64,000 bases of DNA from Hymenobacter sp. BRD67 (GTDB lineage Bacteria; Bacteroidota; Bacteroidia; Cytophagales; Hymenobacteraceae). The notes under the pieces were generated by a model. That model was not told the origin of the DNA. It did not search any database and worked only from the letters and a program-made list of their open reading frames with translations. The position numbers were made by a program, and so were the translations under genes. Location: assembly GCF_013256425.1 (NCBI RefSeq), contig NZ_CP053904.1, forward strand, positions 2,356,001 through 2,420,000, given 5' to 3'. The first letter of the stretch is position 1; every line of letters starts with the position of its first letter. This document shows, one piece after another, positions 26,797-38,000 of this stretch.

Positions 26797-29700
26797 ATGA
26801 AAAAACATCTTCTAATGCTTTGGCTGGTGCTTTGCGGCAGTATTGGCCTGGCCTTCGCCCAATCGCGCCAGGTAAGTGGCGTTGTCAAGGGCTCGGACGG
26901 CGAGACGCTGCCGGGCGTAACCGTAGTGCTGAAGGGCACTACGGTTGGCGCTTCGACCGGCGCCGACGGTAGCTTTTCGTTGAGCGTACCGACCGATAGC
27001 AAATCGGCTACGCTACGCTTCAGCTTCATTGGCTACGTGAGCCAGGAAGTAGCCATTGGCGATAAAACAACTTTTAACGTTACCCTGACTTCCGATACGC
27101 AATCGCTCGACGATGTAGTGGTAATCGGCTACCAGGCGGTGCAGCGCCGCGATGTAACCGGAGCTGTATCATCGGTTAATGCCCAGCAGATAAAGGATAT
27201 ACCGGTAAACTCGGCAGCTGAAGCCCTCCAGGGCCGCCTGGCTGGGGTACAGCTGAATGCCTCGGACGGCACACCCGGCAACCAGAGCTTCCAGGTGCGG
27301 GTGCGGGGGGTAACTCCATCACCCAGGATAACACGCCGCTTTACGTGGTAGATGGTATTCAGGTAGAGAATGCGCTGGGCGTTATTGCCCCGCAGGACAT
27401 TGCCTCGGTAGACGTGCTGAAGGATGCTGCGGCCACGGCTATCTATGGCGCCCGCGGCGCCAACGGCGTGGTTATCATCACCACTAAAGGCGGCAAGGAA
27501 GGCCGTACCACGGTAACCTACAGCGGCTTCACCGGTATTCGTAAGATTACCAAGATGCTGCCGGTGCTTAACCCGACCGACTACGTCAACTACCAGTATG
27601 AGCGTGCCAGCCAGATTGGTACCTCAACCGGGGGCCTCTCCACGTTTAAGAGCTATTTCGGTACTACCGACTACAACAGCGCCCGCCTCGACAGCGCCCG
27701 CAACGCACCATTCCTGGATTGGCAGAAGCAGGTATTTGGCCGCAATGCCATGCAGCAGACGCACAACGTGTCGATTTCGGGCGGCAATAAAGGCACGACT
27801 TATTCGCTGAGCCTCACCAAAAACAACGAGGACGGCATTCAGCTGGGCAGCAGCTATAACCGCTACCTGATGAACTTCCGGATGGATAACAAGGTGAGCG
27901 ATAAGTTCCGCTTCGGCTTCAACACGCGCTTCAACAGCCAAGAGGCGTTGGGGGCGGGCACCGGCGCGGCCGTGGGCACTGCTACCAACGGCCAGGCCGT
28001 ACCAACCGGCTCGAATACTACCTCGCGCCTGCGCAATACCATTCAGTACGTGCCGCTGGCGGTGCCGGCTACCAGCCACAGCACGGCCCTGGACCCCAAC
28101 GTTTTTGACTCCGACTTCTTCAACAACTCCAGCCTGGTGAACCCGGTACTGGCCATCAATGACGAATACCGCTCGGATAAGCGCCGCACGCTCAACCTGG
28201 CCGCCAATGCCAGCTTCAATATCACGAAGGACCTGGTTTTTCGCTCGACGGCAGGAGCCGACATCTCGGACTTCAACACCAGCACATTCAACGGCCGCAA
28301 CTCGCCCACCATCCGCCAGGTATCGGGGGGGTATAACAACCTGCCGTTTGCTACCATCACCACAACTACTCAAAACAGCCTCAACAACTCGAACGTGCTC
28401 GACTATACCTTCCGGCACGAGAAGCACTCGCTGAACGTACTGGCAGGTGAGGAAATTTATCAGCAGCAGACGAACCAGCAATACATCCAGACCAACTACC
28501 TGCCGCTCGACATTACGGCCGCCCGGGCGCTAGCCAACATAAACCAGGGCGTATTGCCAGCCGGCGTTACCTCGCAGCCGCAGCCCCCTACTACGGGCAT
28601 TCCGGTTAACTATACGCTGCTCTCGTTCTTCGGCCGCGCCAACTACTCGTACGACGACAAGTACCTGTTTACGGCAACGGCCCGCCGCGACGGCTCGTCC
28701 AAGTTTAAGGACTACATGGGCACTGACAACCAGCACCGTTACTTCCCGGCGGCCTCGGCCGCCTGGCGCATCTCGAAAGAGAGCTTTATGGAGAATGTAA
28801 AGCCCGTCTCGGACCTTAAGCTGCGCCTCAGCTACGGCCAGGCTGGTAACAACCGCATCAACGACTTCTTGGGCGACCAGCTCTTTCAGGGCGGCAGCGC
28901 GGTTTACTACCTCAACCATCAGCAGGTGCTGGGCTCCGCCGCAACGGGCCTTTCCAACCCCAACCTGCGCTGGGAAATTACGACCTCGCGCGATGCCGGT
29001 GTCGACCTGGCAATGTTCAACAACCGGGTGCAGTTTACGGCTGATGTCTACTACAATACCACCAACGACCTGCTGGTAAACCGCCCGGTACCAGCCTTCC
29101 TCGGCTATACGAGCCAGCTCCAGAATATTGGGCGCACCTCCAACCGGGGCCTTGAGTTTCAGGTGAGCGGCACGGTAATCCAGACCCAAAACTTTACCTG
29201 GTCGGCCACGGCCAATGCCTCGCTTAACCGGAACCGCATCGACGACCTGGGCCCCAACCTGAACGAGTTTTACCTGTCGTCGGGCTGGGCCGGCACCGCC
29301 TCTACCATCCCAACCGACTACGTAGTGCGGGTAGGGCAGCCAGTAGGCCTGATGTATGGCTTCGTGAGTGACGGCTTCTATACCACCGACGACTTCAGCG
29401 GCTACGACGCCGTAAACAAAGTGTGGAAGCTGCGCACCGACAAGCCCGTAGCCAACGACCTGAGCGTAACCGGCCTCACCTCCCTGGCCCCCGGCGTGGT
29501 CAAGCTGAAAGACCTCAATGGCGACGGCGTAGTTGACGTCAACAACGACCGCACCGTTATCGGCAATGCCAACCCCAAGGTAACCGGCGGCCTGAACCAG
29601 CAGTTCACCTATAAGAGCTTCGATGCCAGCATTTTCGTGAACTTTGTGTACGGCAACGACATTTACAACGCCAACAAGATTGAGTTTACTACCGCCGCTT

Positions 29701-30110
29701 ACCCCCTCACCAACCTACTGGGTGAGGAAGCCGGCCGATACCGCAGCTACGACAACAATGGCGTACTGGTAACCGACCCTGCTGCCCTCAGTGCCCTGAA
29801 CCAGAATGCGACGGTAGCGGCTCCCAGCCGCCAGTTCTTCCTGCAGTCGTCGGACATCGAAAAAGGGTCGTTCCTGCGCCTCAACAACATCACCCTGGGT
29901 TACTCCCTGTCGAAAGCTCTGATTCAGCGGGCTAAGGTGAACCAGCTGCGCTTCTACGTAACCATGAACAACCTGGCGACCCTGACGGGCTACTCGGGCT
30001 ACGACCCGGAGGTGAACACCCGCCGCGCCACGCCCCTGACGCCGGGCGTCGATTACGCTGCTTATCCGCGTAGCAAGGCCTTCCTGTTCGGTGTTAACCT
30101 CTCGCTTTAA
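26797..30110 (+). CDS. SusC-like TonB-dependent oligosaccharide transporter (one frameshift)
   Basis: The restored protein has 1104 residues. Signal peptide (MKKHLLMLWLVLCGSIGLAFAQ), carboxypeptidase-like domain ('VSGVVKGSDGETLPGVTVVLKGT', about 25-105), TonB box ('LDDVVVIGYQAVQRRDVTGAV'), plug ('LQGRLAGVQLNASDGTPGN', 'LYVVDGI', 'VLKDAAATAIYGARGANGVVIITTKGG') and a barrel ending 'YPRSKAFLFGVNLSL'. The frame breaks in the G-run 27305-27310; one more G gives 'VRVRGGNSITQDNTPLYVVDG'. With the SusD 13 bases downstream it imports glycans, here most likely oligogalacturonides. Confidence 0.95.
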
Positions 30111-30123
30111 TTCCCCACCCATC

Positions 30124-31986
30124 ATGTCTATATTTTCTTCTAAACCTGGCAAGTACGGCCGACTGGCAGCTTCGGCGCTGGTAGTAGCCGGCGCGGCTGG
30201 CCTACTGGGCTCGTGCAAGAACTACCTCGACGTCGAGCCGATTGCGCTTAACACTACCGACGCCACCTTTAGCACCGCCGCCGGGGCTACTACGGCCCTC
30301 ATCGGCACCTACAACATGCTGGCCGGCGATGCGGGCTATGGCAACCGTATTTCCCAGTACTATCCCTACGATACCGATGAGCTGATTGGCTCAGCGGGTC
30401 CCATCGACGGAGGCCGCCGCAGCATTGCACGCTACAAAACGTTTTCGACCAACACGGAGATTACCAACCCCTGGAACCGTCTGTACCAGGGCGTGGAGCG
30501 GGCCAATATCTGCATCGCCAATCTGCCCCTCTCGCCCGCTTACAATGGTGGCGTCGCCGCCGACACGGCCACCATGCACCGCCTCTACGGCGAAGCACTG
30601 GCCCTGCGCGCGCAGTTTTACCTGGAGCTGGTGCGCAACTGGGGCGACGTGCCCGCTCAGTTTTCGCCGACCGTGACGGGCCAGGATGTGAACCTACCCA
30701 ACTCAGACCGCAACGCTACCCTTAAGCGCCTGATAGACGACCTGGCCATTGCCGAAAAGATGGTGCCCTGGCGCTCGGCGGCCGGCGTTACCAATGAGCG
30801 CTTCACCAAAGGGGCTATCAAGGCCCTGCGGGCTCGTATTGCGATGCAGCGCGGCGGCTATGCCCTACACGGCCTGGCCATGTCGCGCCCCACCGACTAC
30901 CTCGACTACTACAAGATAGCCCGGCAGGAATGCCTCGATATAATGAACCACCGCTCGGAGCACACGCTTAACAGCAGCTTCCTGGAAACCTTCAAGAGCA
31001 TCAACGAGCTGCGCACCGAGGCGGCCAACGAGCTGATGATGACCGTAGGCATGGGCGGCTCGGGCTCGGCCAGCGACAGCAAGCTGGGGTATTACGACGG
31101 GCCCCGCCTGAGCGCGTCTCCCACCTTTGGCTCTTCGAGCGGCGCTATTACCATTGCGCCGCCCTACTTCTACGCCTTCGACTCGACCGATGTGCGCCGC
31201 GACGTTACCATCACACTCTACACCATCAGCAATACCAACGCCTACGCCGCTACCACCCTGGCCAACGGCACCGATGGGAAGTTTCGGCGCGAATGGCGCG
31301 TGCCAGCGCTGCCCGGCACGAGCAACTACCTGGGCTACAGCTGGCCGCTGATTCGCTTCGCCGATGTGGAGCTGCTGTTTGCGGAAGCCGAAAATGAGTT
31401 GAACGGCCCCACCGCCGACGCTCAGAAGGCGCTGCTCGAAGTACGCACCCGTGCCTTTGCTGGCAATGCGACCAAGGCTGCCGCGGGCCTCAACCTCACC
31501 AGCAAGGATGCCTTCTTTAATGCGCTGGTAAATGAGCGCTACCTCGAGTTTGGAGGCGAAGGCATTCGCAAGTATGACCTGCTACGCTGGAATTTGCTGG
31601 CCAGTAAGCTGGCCGACGTGAAAGCTAAGATTGCCCAGATGCAGGCCGCCGGTACTGTGCCCTACGGCCCCAGCCAGATTACGGTAACCGTGCCCGCTAC
31701 AGTGTACTTCAAACCTATAACGGGCGGGCTGCAATTCGCGCGCTCCTTCTACACGGCTGCCCCGGCTACTGCCCCGGCCGGTACCACTAGCGCCAGCTGG
31801 GCGGCTTCTATCACGACTTCCTACGTGGCCAACACGCAACCCAGCGGCAGCAGCTACATGGGCTCGCCGAGCACCGGCACCGGCCTGGCGGCTGAGTACG
31901 TTCCCAACGCTGGCAAAGAGCTGCTGCCCATTCCACAATCGACTATCGATGTGGACCCGGCGCTCACTCAAAACTCGGGCTACTAA
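30124..31986 (+). CDS. SusD/RagB-like surface glycan-binding lipoprotein
   Basis: A 620-residue lipoprotein with lipobox LLGSC (Cys about 32) and the usual SusD opening 'KNYLDVEPIALNTTDATFSTAAGATTALIGTYNML'. The tetratricopeptide-like core includes 'ALRAQFYLELVRNWGDVPAQF', and the C-terminal part has 'WPLIRFADVELLFAEAENELNG' and 'NERYLEFGGEGIRKYDLLRWNLL', all standard for RagB/SusD. It caps the SusC barrel and binds the incoming oligosaccharide. It is larger than the average SusD because of an inserted Ser/Thr/Ala-rich stretch near residue 545. The end 'LLPIPQSTIDVDPALTQNSGY' is canonical. Confidence 0.96.
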   Translation: MSIFSSKPGKYGRLAASALVVAGAAGLLGSCKNYLDVEPIALNTTDATFSTAAGATTALIGTYNMLAGDAGYGNRISQYYPYDTDELIGSAGPIDGGRRSIARYKTFSTNTEITNPWNRLYQGVERANICIANLPLSPAYNGGVAADTATMHRLYGEALALRAQFYLELVRNWGDVPAQFSPTVTGQDVNLPNSDRNATLKRLIDDLAIAEKMVPWRSAAGVTNERFTKGAIKALRARIAMQRGGYALHGLAMSRPTDYLDYYKIARQECLDIMNHRSEHTLNSSFLETFKSINELRTEAANELMMTVGMGGSGSASDSKLGYYDGPRLSASPTFGSSSGAITIAPPYFYAFDSTDVRRDVTITLYTISNTNAYAATTLANGTDGKFRREWRVPALPGTSNYLGYSWPLIRFADVELLFAEAENELNGPTADAQKALLEVRTRAFAGNATKAAAGLNLTSKDAFFNALVNERYLEFGGEGIRKYDLLRWNLLASKLADVKAKIAQMQAAGTVPYGPSQITVTVPATVYFKPITGGLQFARSFYTAAPATAPAGTTSASWAASITTSYVANTQPSGSSYMGSPSTGTGLAAEYVPNAGKELLPIPQSTIDVDPALTQNSGY

Positions 31987-32042
31987 CCACCTCCTACCGG
32001 GCAGTGAGCATAGGCTCGCTGCCCGGCAAGTGCTTTTTCACC

Positions 32043-33122
32043 ATGAAGGCCGTCGCTCTTTTCCTGGGTATAAGTATGGGGTGGGCAACTACCGCGCTGG
32101 CCGGCAACCGGCTAGCCGGGCCGGCTCTTAGTGAGCCGACCGATACTACCGCCGAAAAGATGCTGGCTTTCCAGCGAAGCGTGGGTGGGTGGCCCAAAGT
32201 CGTGGATAATGCCAAAGTAGACTACCGCCACCGCATGAGCACGGCCGAGCTCCAGGCGGCCCGCCGCGATGACGGCCGCGACGATGCAACCATCGACAAT
32301 AATGCCACCACCCGCGAAATCAATTACCTCGTCGGGGCTTTTCAGCAAACCGGGAATCCGGCCTATCGGGCAGCGGCCGAACGAGGTATTCGCTACCTGC
32401 TGCAGATGCAGCAGCCCAGCGGGGGCTTCCCGCAGTATTTTCCCGACAACAGGCTTTACCGCGCCCAGATTACCTACAACGACAATGCGATGGTAAATGC
32501 GCTGCGGGTGTTGCAGGCAGTAGCGGAGAAGAAAGGTGGCTTTGCGCTGGTTGACCCGGCCCTGGTGGCTCCGGCCCGGCGGGCAGTGAGCCTGGGCGTG
32601 CAATGCATCCTAAAAACCCAATATGTGCGCCGGGGCCAGCCCACGGTGTGGTGCGCTCAGCACGACCGCCTCACGCTGCTGCCCTGCCAGGCCCGGGCCT
32701 TCGAGCTGGCTTCGCTCAGCGGCTCCGAGTCGGTGGGCATTACCGAGTTTCTGATGAGCCTCGACCAGCCTACGCCCGAAGTGCGACGCGCTGTAACCGC
32801 AGCTATTGCCTGGTTTGAGGCTTCGAAGCTGGAGAATATGACGATAAAGGACGTAGCCGATTCCCGGCAGCCCAAAGGCCGCGACCGGGTAATGGTTTCC
32901 GAGCCTGGTAGCACCGTCTGGGCCCGCTTTTATGACTTGGATACCAACCAGCCTATTTACGTGGGCCGCGACAGCAGGAAGCATGCGCAGCTGGCCGATA
33001 TCGAAGTGGAGCGCCGCACCGGCTACGGCTATGCCGGCACCTGGCCCGAAAAGCTGCTCACCCGCGAATACCCCAAGTGGCAGCAGAAATGGGGACATGC
33101 TGCTTCTGCTGCCACCAACTGA
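32043..33122 (+). CDS. Pectate lyase family PL10, secreted
   Basis: A 359-residue enzyme. Signal peptide (MKAVALFLGISMGWATTALA), then the (alpha/alpha)3 toroid of PL10: 'MLAFQRSVGGWPKVVDNAKVD', 'DDGRDDATIDNNATTREINYLVGAF', 'YLLQMQQPSGGFPQYFPDNRLYRAQITYNDNAMVNAL', 'WCAQHDRLTLLPCQAR' and 'YPKWQQKWG'. The family cleaves polygalacturonate by calcium-assisted beta-elimination, giving unsaturated oligogalacturonides that feed KduI/KduD after GH105. It follows the SusD by 56 bases and belongs to the same operon by position. The ATG at 32043 is preferred over a GTG at 32004 because the signal peptide begins there. Confidence 0.93.
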   Translation: MKAVALFLGISMGWATTALAGNRLAGPALSEPTDTTAEKMLAFQRSVGGWPKVVDNAKVDYRHRMSTAELQAARRDDGRDDATIDNNATTREINYLVGAFQQTGNPAYRAAAERGIRYLLQMQQPSGGFPQYFPDNRLYRAQITYNDNAMVNALRVLQAVAEKKGGFALVDPALVAPARRAVSLGVQCILKTQYVRRGQPTVWCAQHDRLTLLPCQARAFELASLSGSESVGITEFLMSLDQPTPEVRRAVTAAIAWFEASKLENMTIKDVADSRQPKGRDRVMVSEPGSTVWARFYDLDTNQPIYVGRDSRKHAQLADIEVERRTGYGYAGTWPEKLLTREYPKWQQKWGHAASAATN

Positions 33123-33147
33123 TTTGACTAATAATCTACTTACCTAT

Positions 33148-34679
33148 ATGTTATCTCTTTCGCAAGAGCTAGTGCGGGCCGGAGCCGCCAGCCCGGCCGT
33201 GGCGCTGCCCGCTGCTGCTTTATTTAACCTGCCCGAAAAAGTGTTGCAGTTCGGCACGGGGGTGTTGCTGCGGGCCTGCCCGACTTTCTGATTGACCAGG
33301 CCAACCGTCAAGGGGTCTTTAATGGCCGGGTGGTAGTGGTGAAAAGCACGGATGGCGGCGATGCTACCGCTTTTGCCCGCCAGGATGGCCTGTATACGGT
33401 GTGCGTACGTGGCGTGGAAGATGGCCAACCCGTAAGCCAGGACGTGGTGTGCGCCAGCATCAGCCGGGTGCTCTCAGCTAAAAGCCAGTGGGCAGAGGTG
33501 CTGGAGGTTGCTGCCAGCCCCGCCTTGCAGATTGTGCTCTCCAATACGACGGAAGTAGGCATCGTGCTCGACGAAACGGATGATGTGCGCGCTACACCGC
33601 CGCTCTCGTTTCCGGGCAAGCTATTGGCCGTGCTGCTGGCCCGCTACGAGGCTTTTGCCGGCGCCGCCGATAAGGGGCTGGTAATTGTGCCCACCGAGCT
33701 GATTCCTGAAAACGGCACCAGGCTGCATGACATCCTGCGCGAGCTGGCCGAGCAGCAGGTGCCCGACAGCGGCTTCCTGCACTGGCTCGAAACGGCCAAT
33801 ACTGTTTGCAACTCGCTGGTCGACCGTATTGTACCGGGTCAGCCCGATGCTGCGGCCCACGCTACGCTCACGCAGGAGCTGGGCTACGAGGACGAGCTAC
33901 TTATTATGTCGGAAGCCTACCGCCTGTGGGCTATAGAAGGCGGTGAGCGCGTAAAGAGCGTGCTGAGCTTTCAGCAAGCGGATGCCGGCATTATTGTGCA
34001 GCCCGACATCAATCAGTTTAAGGAGCTGAAGCTGCGCCTGCTCAACGGCACGCATTCGCTGGCTTGCGGGCTGGCGCTGCTGGCAGGTGTGCCCACCGTG
34101 CGCGAGGCGATGGAGGACGACTGCCTGCTCACGTACATCCGCAATCTGATGCTGGCCGATTTGCTGCCCGGCATCCCCTACCCTATCGATGAGAAAACAG
34201 GTCAGCGCTTTGGTATGCAGGTGCTCGACCGCTTCCGCAACCCGGCCGTGGAGCACCGCTGGCTGGCTATTACGCTCAACTACTCGGCCAAGCTACGGAT
34301 GCGCGTTGTCCCCGATTTGCTGCACTACTACGAGCGGCTTAAGGCCGTGCCGCAGTACGTGGCGCTGGGCTTTGCGGCCTACCTGCTCTTTATGCGCAGC
34401 ACCCGCCAGGATGGCAAGGCCTGGTATGGCGAAACGCAGGGCCAGGAATACCCGATTCAGGATGAGCAGGCCAGCTATTTTGCCGGCCTCTGGCAGCGCC
34501 TACCGGCAGCCGAAGTAGCACAGACGGTCCTAAGCAACGCGGACTTGTGGGACAGCGACCTGACTCTGTTGCCCGGCTTCGCACCAGCCGTAACCGAGTA
34601 TCTGCTCCAGTTGCAGCAGCAAGGCGCGGCGGCTACCCTGGCCGCTAAATTGAATAAATCGCAGCGCGCAGCTGTTTAA
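33148..34679 (+). CDS. uxaB: Tagaturonate reductase (altronate oxidoreductase, UxaB) (one frameshift)
   Basis: The restored protein has 510 residues. It belongs to the polyol/mannitol dehydrogenase family: Rossmann start 'EKVLQFGTGVLLRGLPDFLIDQANRQG', 'GRVVVVKSTDGGDA', 'LSNTTEVGI', and the catalytic Lys region 'KLRLLNGTHSLACGLALLAG' (about 295-312). UxaB reduces tagaturonate to altronate with NADH, the second step of galacturonate isomerase-pathway catabolism. The frame breaks at 33272-33274 (GGG for GGGG). Start ATG 33148, 25 bases after the lyase stop. UxaA and UxaC follow. Confidence 0.93.
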
Positions 34680-34753
34680 AGATGGCTGGCTGAGAGCTTT
34701 TCGGCCCCTGAGGCGGCCGGAATGACCACCTAACAGATAGTAAGCAGATAGTT

Positions 34754-36403
34754 ATGAAACATTTAGTTGCGAAGATTCACCCCGCCGACAACGTGCTCGT
34801 CGCCCTCACCGACCTGCCCATCGGCACGCCCGTAACCTGGGACGGGGCAACCGTGACCACTACTGAGAGGATACCGGCCAAGCATAAGCTGGCGCTGCAA
34901 AACCTGGCCGCCGGCGACCCCGTGCATATGTACGGCGTGCTGGTAGGCAAAATGGCCTCGCCCGTGGGCCGGGGCGGCCTGCTTACTACGGCCAACATCA
35001 GGCACGCTACCGGCTCGTTTCAGGAAGGCCAGCACCGCCAGAGCTGGGCGCAGCCCGACGTAAGTAAGTTTGAGGAGCGCACCTTCCTGGGCTACCACCG
35101 GCCTGATGGGCGCGTGGGCACGGCCAACTACTGGCTGGTTATCCCGCTGGTTTTTTGCGAAAACAGAAATATTCAGGTGCTCGAAGAAGCGCTGGTAAAC
35201 GACCTCGGCTACGCCCGCCGCAAGAGCTACCAGCCCCAGACCCAGGCGCTGCTCGAGCTGATGCAGGCTGGTAAGTCGGTAGAAGAGATTCTGGCCACCG
35301 ACCTGCACTCGGCCGAAGTGAATCAGCAGAAAGTGAAACCCTTCCCCAACGTGGACGGCATCCGCTTTCTGAGCCACGAGGGTGGCTGCGGCGGCATTCG
35401 CCAGGATGCCCAGACGCTTTGCGGCCTGCTGGCCGGCTACATCACCCACCCCAACGTGGCGGGGGCTACAGTGCTCAGCCTGGGCTGCCAGAATGCGCAG
35501 GTGAGTATGCTACAGGACGAAATCAACAAGCGCGACCCGCACTTTGCCAAGCCGCTGTTTATTCTGGAGCAGCAGAAAATCGGCACGGAGGAAGCGCTGG
35601 TGAGCACGGCCCTGCGGCAGACCTTCGCCGGCCTTATGCAGGCCAACCAGCAGCAGCGCCAGCCCGCGCCGCTCAGCAAGCTGACTATCGGCCTGGAGTG
35701 CGGCGGCTCGGACGGCTTCTCGGGCATCTCGGCCAACCCGGCCGTGGGCCACGTTTCTGACCTGCTGGTGGCCCTTGGCGGCTCGGTTATTCTGGCCGAG
35801 TTTCCGGAGCTGTGCGGCGTAGAGCAGGAAATCGTGAACCGCTCGGTTGACCACGACACGGCCCAGCGCTTTACCTCGCTGATGAAAGCCTACGGCGAAA
35901 GCGCGGTAGCCGTAGGCTCGGGCTTCGATATGAACCCCTCGCCCGGCAACATCCGCGACGGCCTGATTACCGACGCCATGAAATCGGCCGGCGCGGCCCG
36001 CAAGGGCGGCTCGTCGCCGGTAGTGGCCGTGCTCGACTATCCCGAGCCGGTAACCAAGCCCGGCCTGAATTTGCTCTGCACGCCCGGCAACGACGTGGAA
36101 AGCACCACGGCCGAAGTCGGCTCGGGCGCCAACGTGGTGCTTTTCACCACCGGCCTGGGCACACCCACCGGCAACCCCATTGCGCCGGTCGTCAAAATCA
36201 GCTCCAATACCAAGCTGGCCGAGCGCATGCCCGACATCATCGACCTGAACACCGGCACTGTTATCGACGGCGAAGAAACCATTGAGCAAGCCGGCGAGCG
36301 CATTCTCGACTACGTGATTCAGGTAGCCAGTGGCCTGGAAGTGAGCGCCGTGCGCCACGGCCAGACCGACTTTATTCCGTGGAAGCGCGGGGTGTCTTTG
36401 TAG
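34754..36403 (+). CDS. uxaA: Altronate dehydratase (UxaA)
   Basis: A 549-residue dehydratase combining the N-terminal SAF-like domain (about 1-95: 'MKHLVAKIHPADNVLVALTDLPIG') and the large catalytic part. Conserved segments are 'FLGYHRPDGRVGTANYWLVIPLVFCENRN', 'FLSHEGGCGGIRQDAQTLCGLLAGYI', 'VLSLGCQNAQ', 'TIGLECGGSDGFSGISANPAVG' and 'EVGSGANVVLFTTGLGTPTGNPIAPVVKI'. The conserved cysteines are the likely iron ligands. It converts altronate to 2-keto-3-deoxygluconate. No frameshift. It lies between uxaB and uxaC in one operon. Confidence 0.96.
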   Translation: MKHLVAKIHPADNVLVALTDLPIGTPVTWDGATVTTTERIPAKHKLALQNLAAGDPVHMYGVLVGKMASPVGRGGLLTTANIRHATGSFQEGQHRQSWAQPDVSKFEERTFLGYHRPDGRVGTANYWLVIPLVFCENRNIQVLEEALVNDLGYARRKSYQPQTQALLELMQAGKSVEEILATDLHSAEVNQQKVKPFPNVDGIRFLSHEGGCGGIRQDAQTLCGLLAGYITHPNVAGATVLSLGCQNAQVSMLQDEINKRDPHFAKPLFILEQQKIGTEEALVSTALRQTFAGLMQANQQQRQPAPLSKLTIGLECGGSDGFSGISANPAVGHVSDLLVALGGSVILAEFPELCGVEQEIVNRSVDHDTAQRFTSLMKAYGESAVAVGSGFDMNPSPGNIRDGLITDAMKSAGAARKGGSSPVVAVLDYPEPVTKPGLNLLCTPGNDVESTTAEVGSGANVVLFTTGLGTPTGNPIAPVVKISSNTKLAERMPDIIDLNTGTVIDGEETIEQAGERILDYVIQVASGLEVSAVRHGQTDFIPWKRGVSL

Positions 36404-36420
36404 GTGACAGGTGCAGCCAC

Positions 36421-36475
36421 TCTCTTGAAGAACGTCATGCAGAGCGCAGCGAAGCATGGCATTCTTCAATATGAA
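36421..36475. repeat. Single-arm copy of the GTCATnnnGAG..GCGAAGCA repeat, uxaA-uxaC gap
   Basis: The stretch GAAGAACGTCATGCAGAGCG followed by CAGCGAAGCATGG matches one arm of the elements at 39965, 44149 and 60552. It can fold on itself imperfectly (TTGAAGAA...TTCTTCAA). It lies 18 bases or more after the uxaA stop. Confidence 0.6.
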
Positions 36476-36516
36476 TTTTTATTGATAATTGCTCACTACT
36501 AATTGATAGCTGAATT

Positions 36517-37962
36517 ATGAAGCCCTTCCTTTCCGACGACTTTCTGCTCCAGACCGAGACGGCCCGCACGCTCTACCACGAGCACGCCGCGCCGCAGCCT
36601 ATTATTGACTACCACTGCCACCTGCCGCCCGACCAGATTGCCCAAAACCGGCAGTTTGAGAATATCACCCAAATCTGGCTCTATGGTGACCACTACAAGT
36701 GGCGGGCCATGCGCGCCAACGGCGTGAACGAGCGCTACGTGACGGGCGACGCCTCGGACTGGGAGAAATTTGAGAAATGGGCCGAAACGGTGCCTTATAC
36801 CGTGCGCAACCCCTTGTATCACTGGACGCACCTGGAGCTGCGCCGCTATTTCGGCATTACGGAGCTGCTGAACAAGGATAGCGCCCGGCGCATATATGAC
36901 CAGTGCAATGCCTTACTTCAGACGCCCGAGTACTCGGTGCAGGGCCTGTTGCGCAAAATGAAAGTCGAAACGGTGTGCACCACCGATGACCCGGCCGATT
37001 CGCTGGAGTTTCACCAGGCGCTGGCCGGCCAGGGCTTTGGCACGCGCATGCTGCCGACCTTCCGCCCCGACAAGGCCATGACGCCCGAGGCGGCCGACTA
37101 CCGCCAGTACCTCGCCAAGCTGGGCGCAGCGGCCGGTGTAGCAATCAATACCTACGCCGACCTGCAAGCTGCCCTGCGCCAGCGCCACGATTTCTTCGCT
37201 ACCCTGGGCGGCCGGCTGTCCGACCACGGCCTGGAGCAGATATATGCCGCCGACCATACCGCAGAAGAAGTAGCCGCCATCTTCACCAAAGCCCGCGCCG
37301 GGCAGCCGCTCAGCGCTCCGGAGATTGAGCAGTTTAAATCGGCCATGCTGATTTTCCTGGCCGAGCTGGACTGGGAGAAAGGCTGGACGCAGCAGTTTCA
37401 CCTTGGCGCGCTGCGCAACAACAACACGCGGGCGCTGCGCCAGCTCGGCCCCGACACGGGCTGGGACTCGATTGGGGACTTTTCGCAGGGCCGCGCCCTG
37501 TCGCGCTTCCTCGACCGGCTCGATAACCAGGATAAGCTCACCAAGACGATTATCTACAACCTGAACCCGGCCGATAACGACCTGATGGCCACCATGATTG
37601 GTAACTTTCAGGATGGCTCCGTGGCTGGTAAGATTCAGTTTGGCTCGGGCTGGTGGTTTCTCGACCAGAAGGATGGCATGGAAAAGCAGCTCAACGCGCT
37701 CAGCAACATGGGCCTGCTCAGCCAGTTTGTGGGTATGCTCACCGACTCGCGCAGCTTCCTGTCGTTTCCGCGCCACGAGTACTTCCGCCGCATTCTGTGC
37801 AACCTCATCGGCCGCGATGTAGAGAACGGCGAATTGCCGGCCGACGAGCTGCCCTGGCTGGGCCAGCTGGTCGAAAATATCAGCTACCACAATGCCAGCA
37901 AGTATTTCGGCTTTGAAAAAACGGCGCAGCCCACCGGCGCAAGGGAGCTGGTAGCAAGCTAA
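36517..37962 (+). CDS. uxaC: Glucuronate/galacturonate isomerase (UxaC)
   Basis: A 481-residue member of the amidohydrolase-like uronate isomerase family, of normal length. The metal-site start 'IIDYHCHLPPDQIAQNRQFENITQIWLYGDHYKWRAMRANG' is unmistakable, as are 'METVCTTDDPADSLEFH'-type ('KVETVCTTDDPADSL'), 'QFHLGALRNNNTRALRQLGPDTGWDSIGDF' and 'MLTDSRSFLSFPRHEYFRRILCNLIG'. It converts galacturonate to tagaturonate (and glucuronate to fructuronate), the first step before UxaB. It is probably part of the uxaB-uxaA-uxaC transcript, with a repeat arm in the gap upstream. Confidence 0.96.
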   Translation: MKPFLSDDFLLQTETARTLYHEHAAPQPIIDYHCHLPPDQIAQNRQFENITQIWLYGDHYKWRAMRANGVNERYVTGDASDWEKFEKWAETVPYTVRNPLYHWTHLELRRYFGITELLNKDSARRIYDQCNALLQTPEYSVQGLLRKMKVETVCTTDDPADSLEFHQALAGQGFGTRMLPTFRPDKAMTPEAADYRQYLAKLGAAAGVAINTYADLQAALRQRHDFFATLGGRLSDHGLEQIYAADHTAEEVAAIFTKARAGQPLSAPEIEQFKSAMLIFLAELDWEKGWTQQFHLGALRNNNTRALRQLGPDTGWDSIGDFSQGRALSRFLDRLDNQDKLTKTIIYNLNPADNDLMATMIGNFQDGSVAGKIQFGSGWWFLDQKDGMEKQLNALSNMGLLSQFVGMLTDSRSFLSFPRHEYFRRILCNLIGRDVENGELPADELPWLGQLVENISYHNASKYFGFEKTAQPTGARELVAS

Positions 37963-38000
37963 GCACAGCTGTTACTTAGAGACCGGCTTCTTTGTCACTG

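Noticed and set aside
35510..36469. A 319-codon minus-strand frame over uxaA
   Set aside because: Antisense shadow; no homology and runs into the repeat arm.
36913..37890. A 325-codon minus-strand frame inside uxaC
   Set aside because: Antisense shadow of a well-conserved isomerase.
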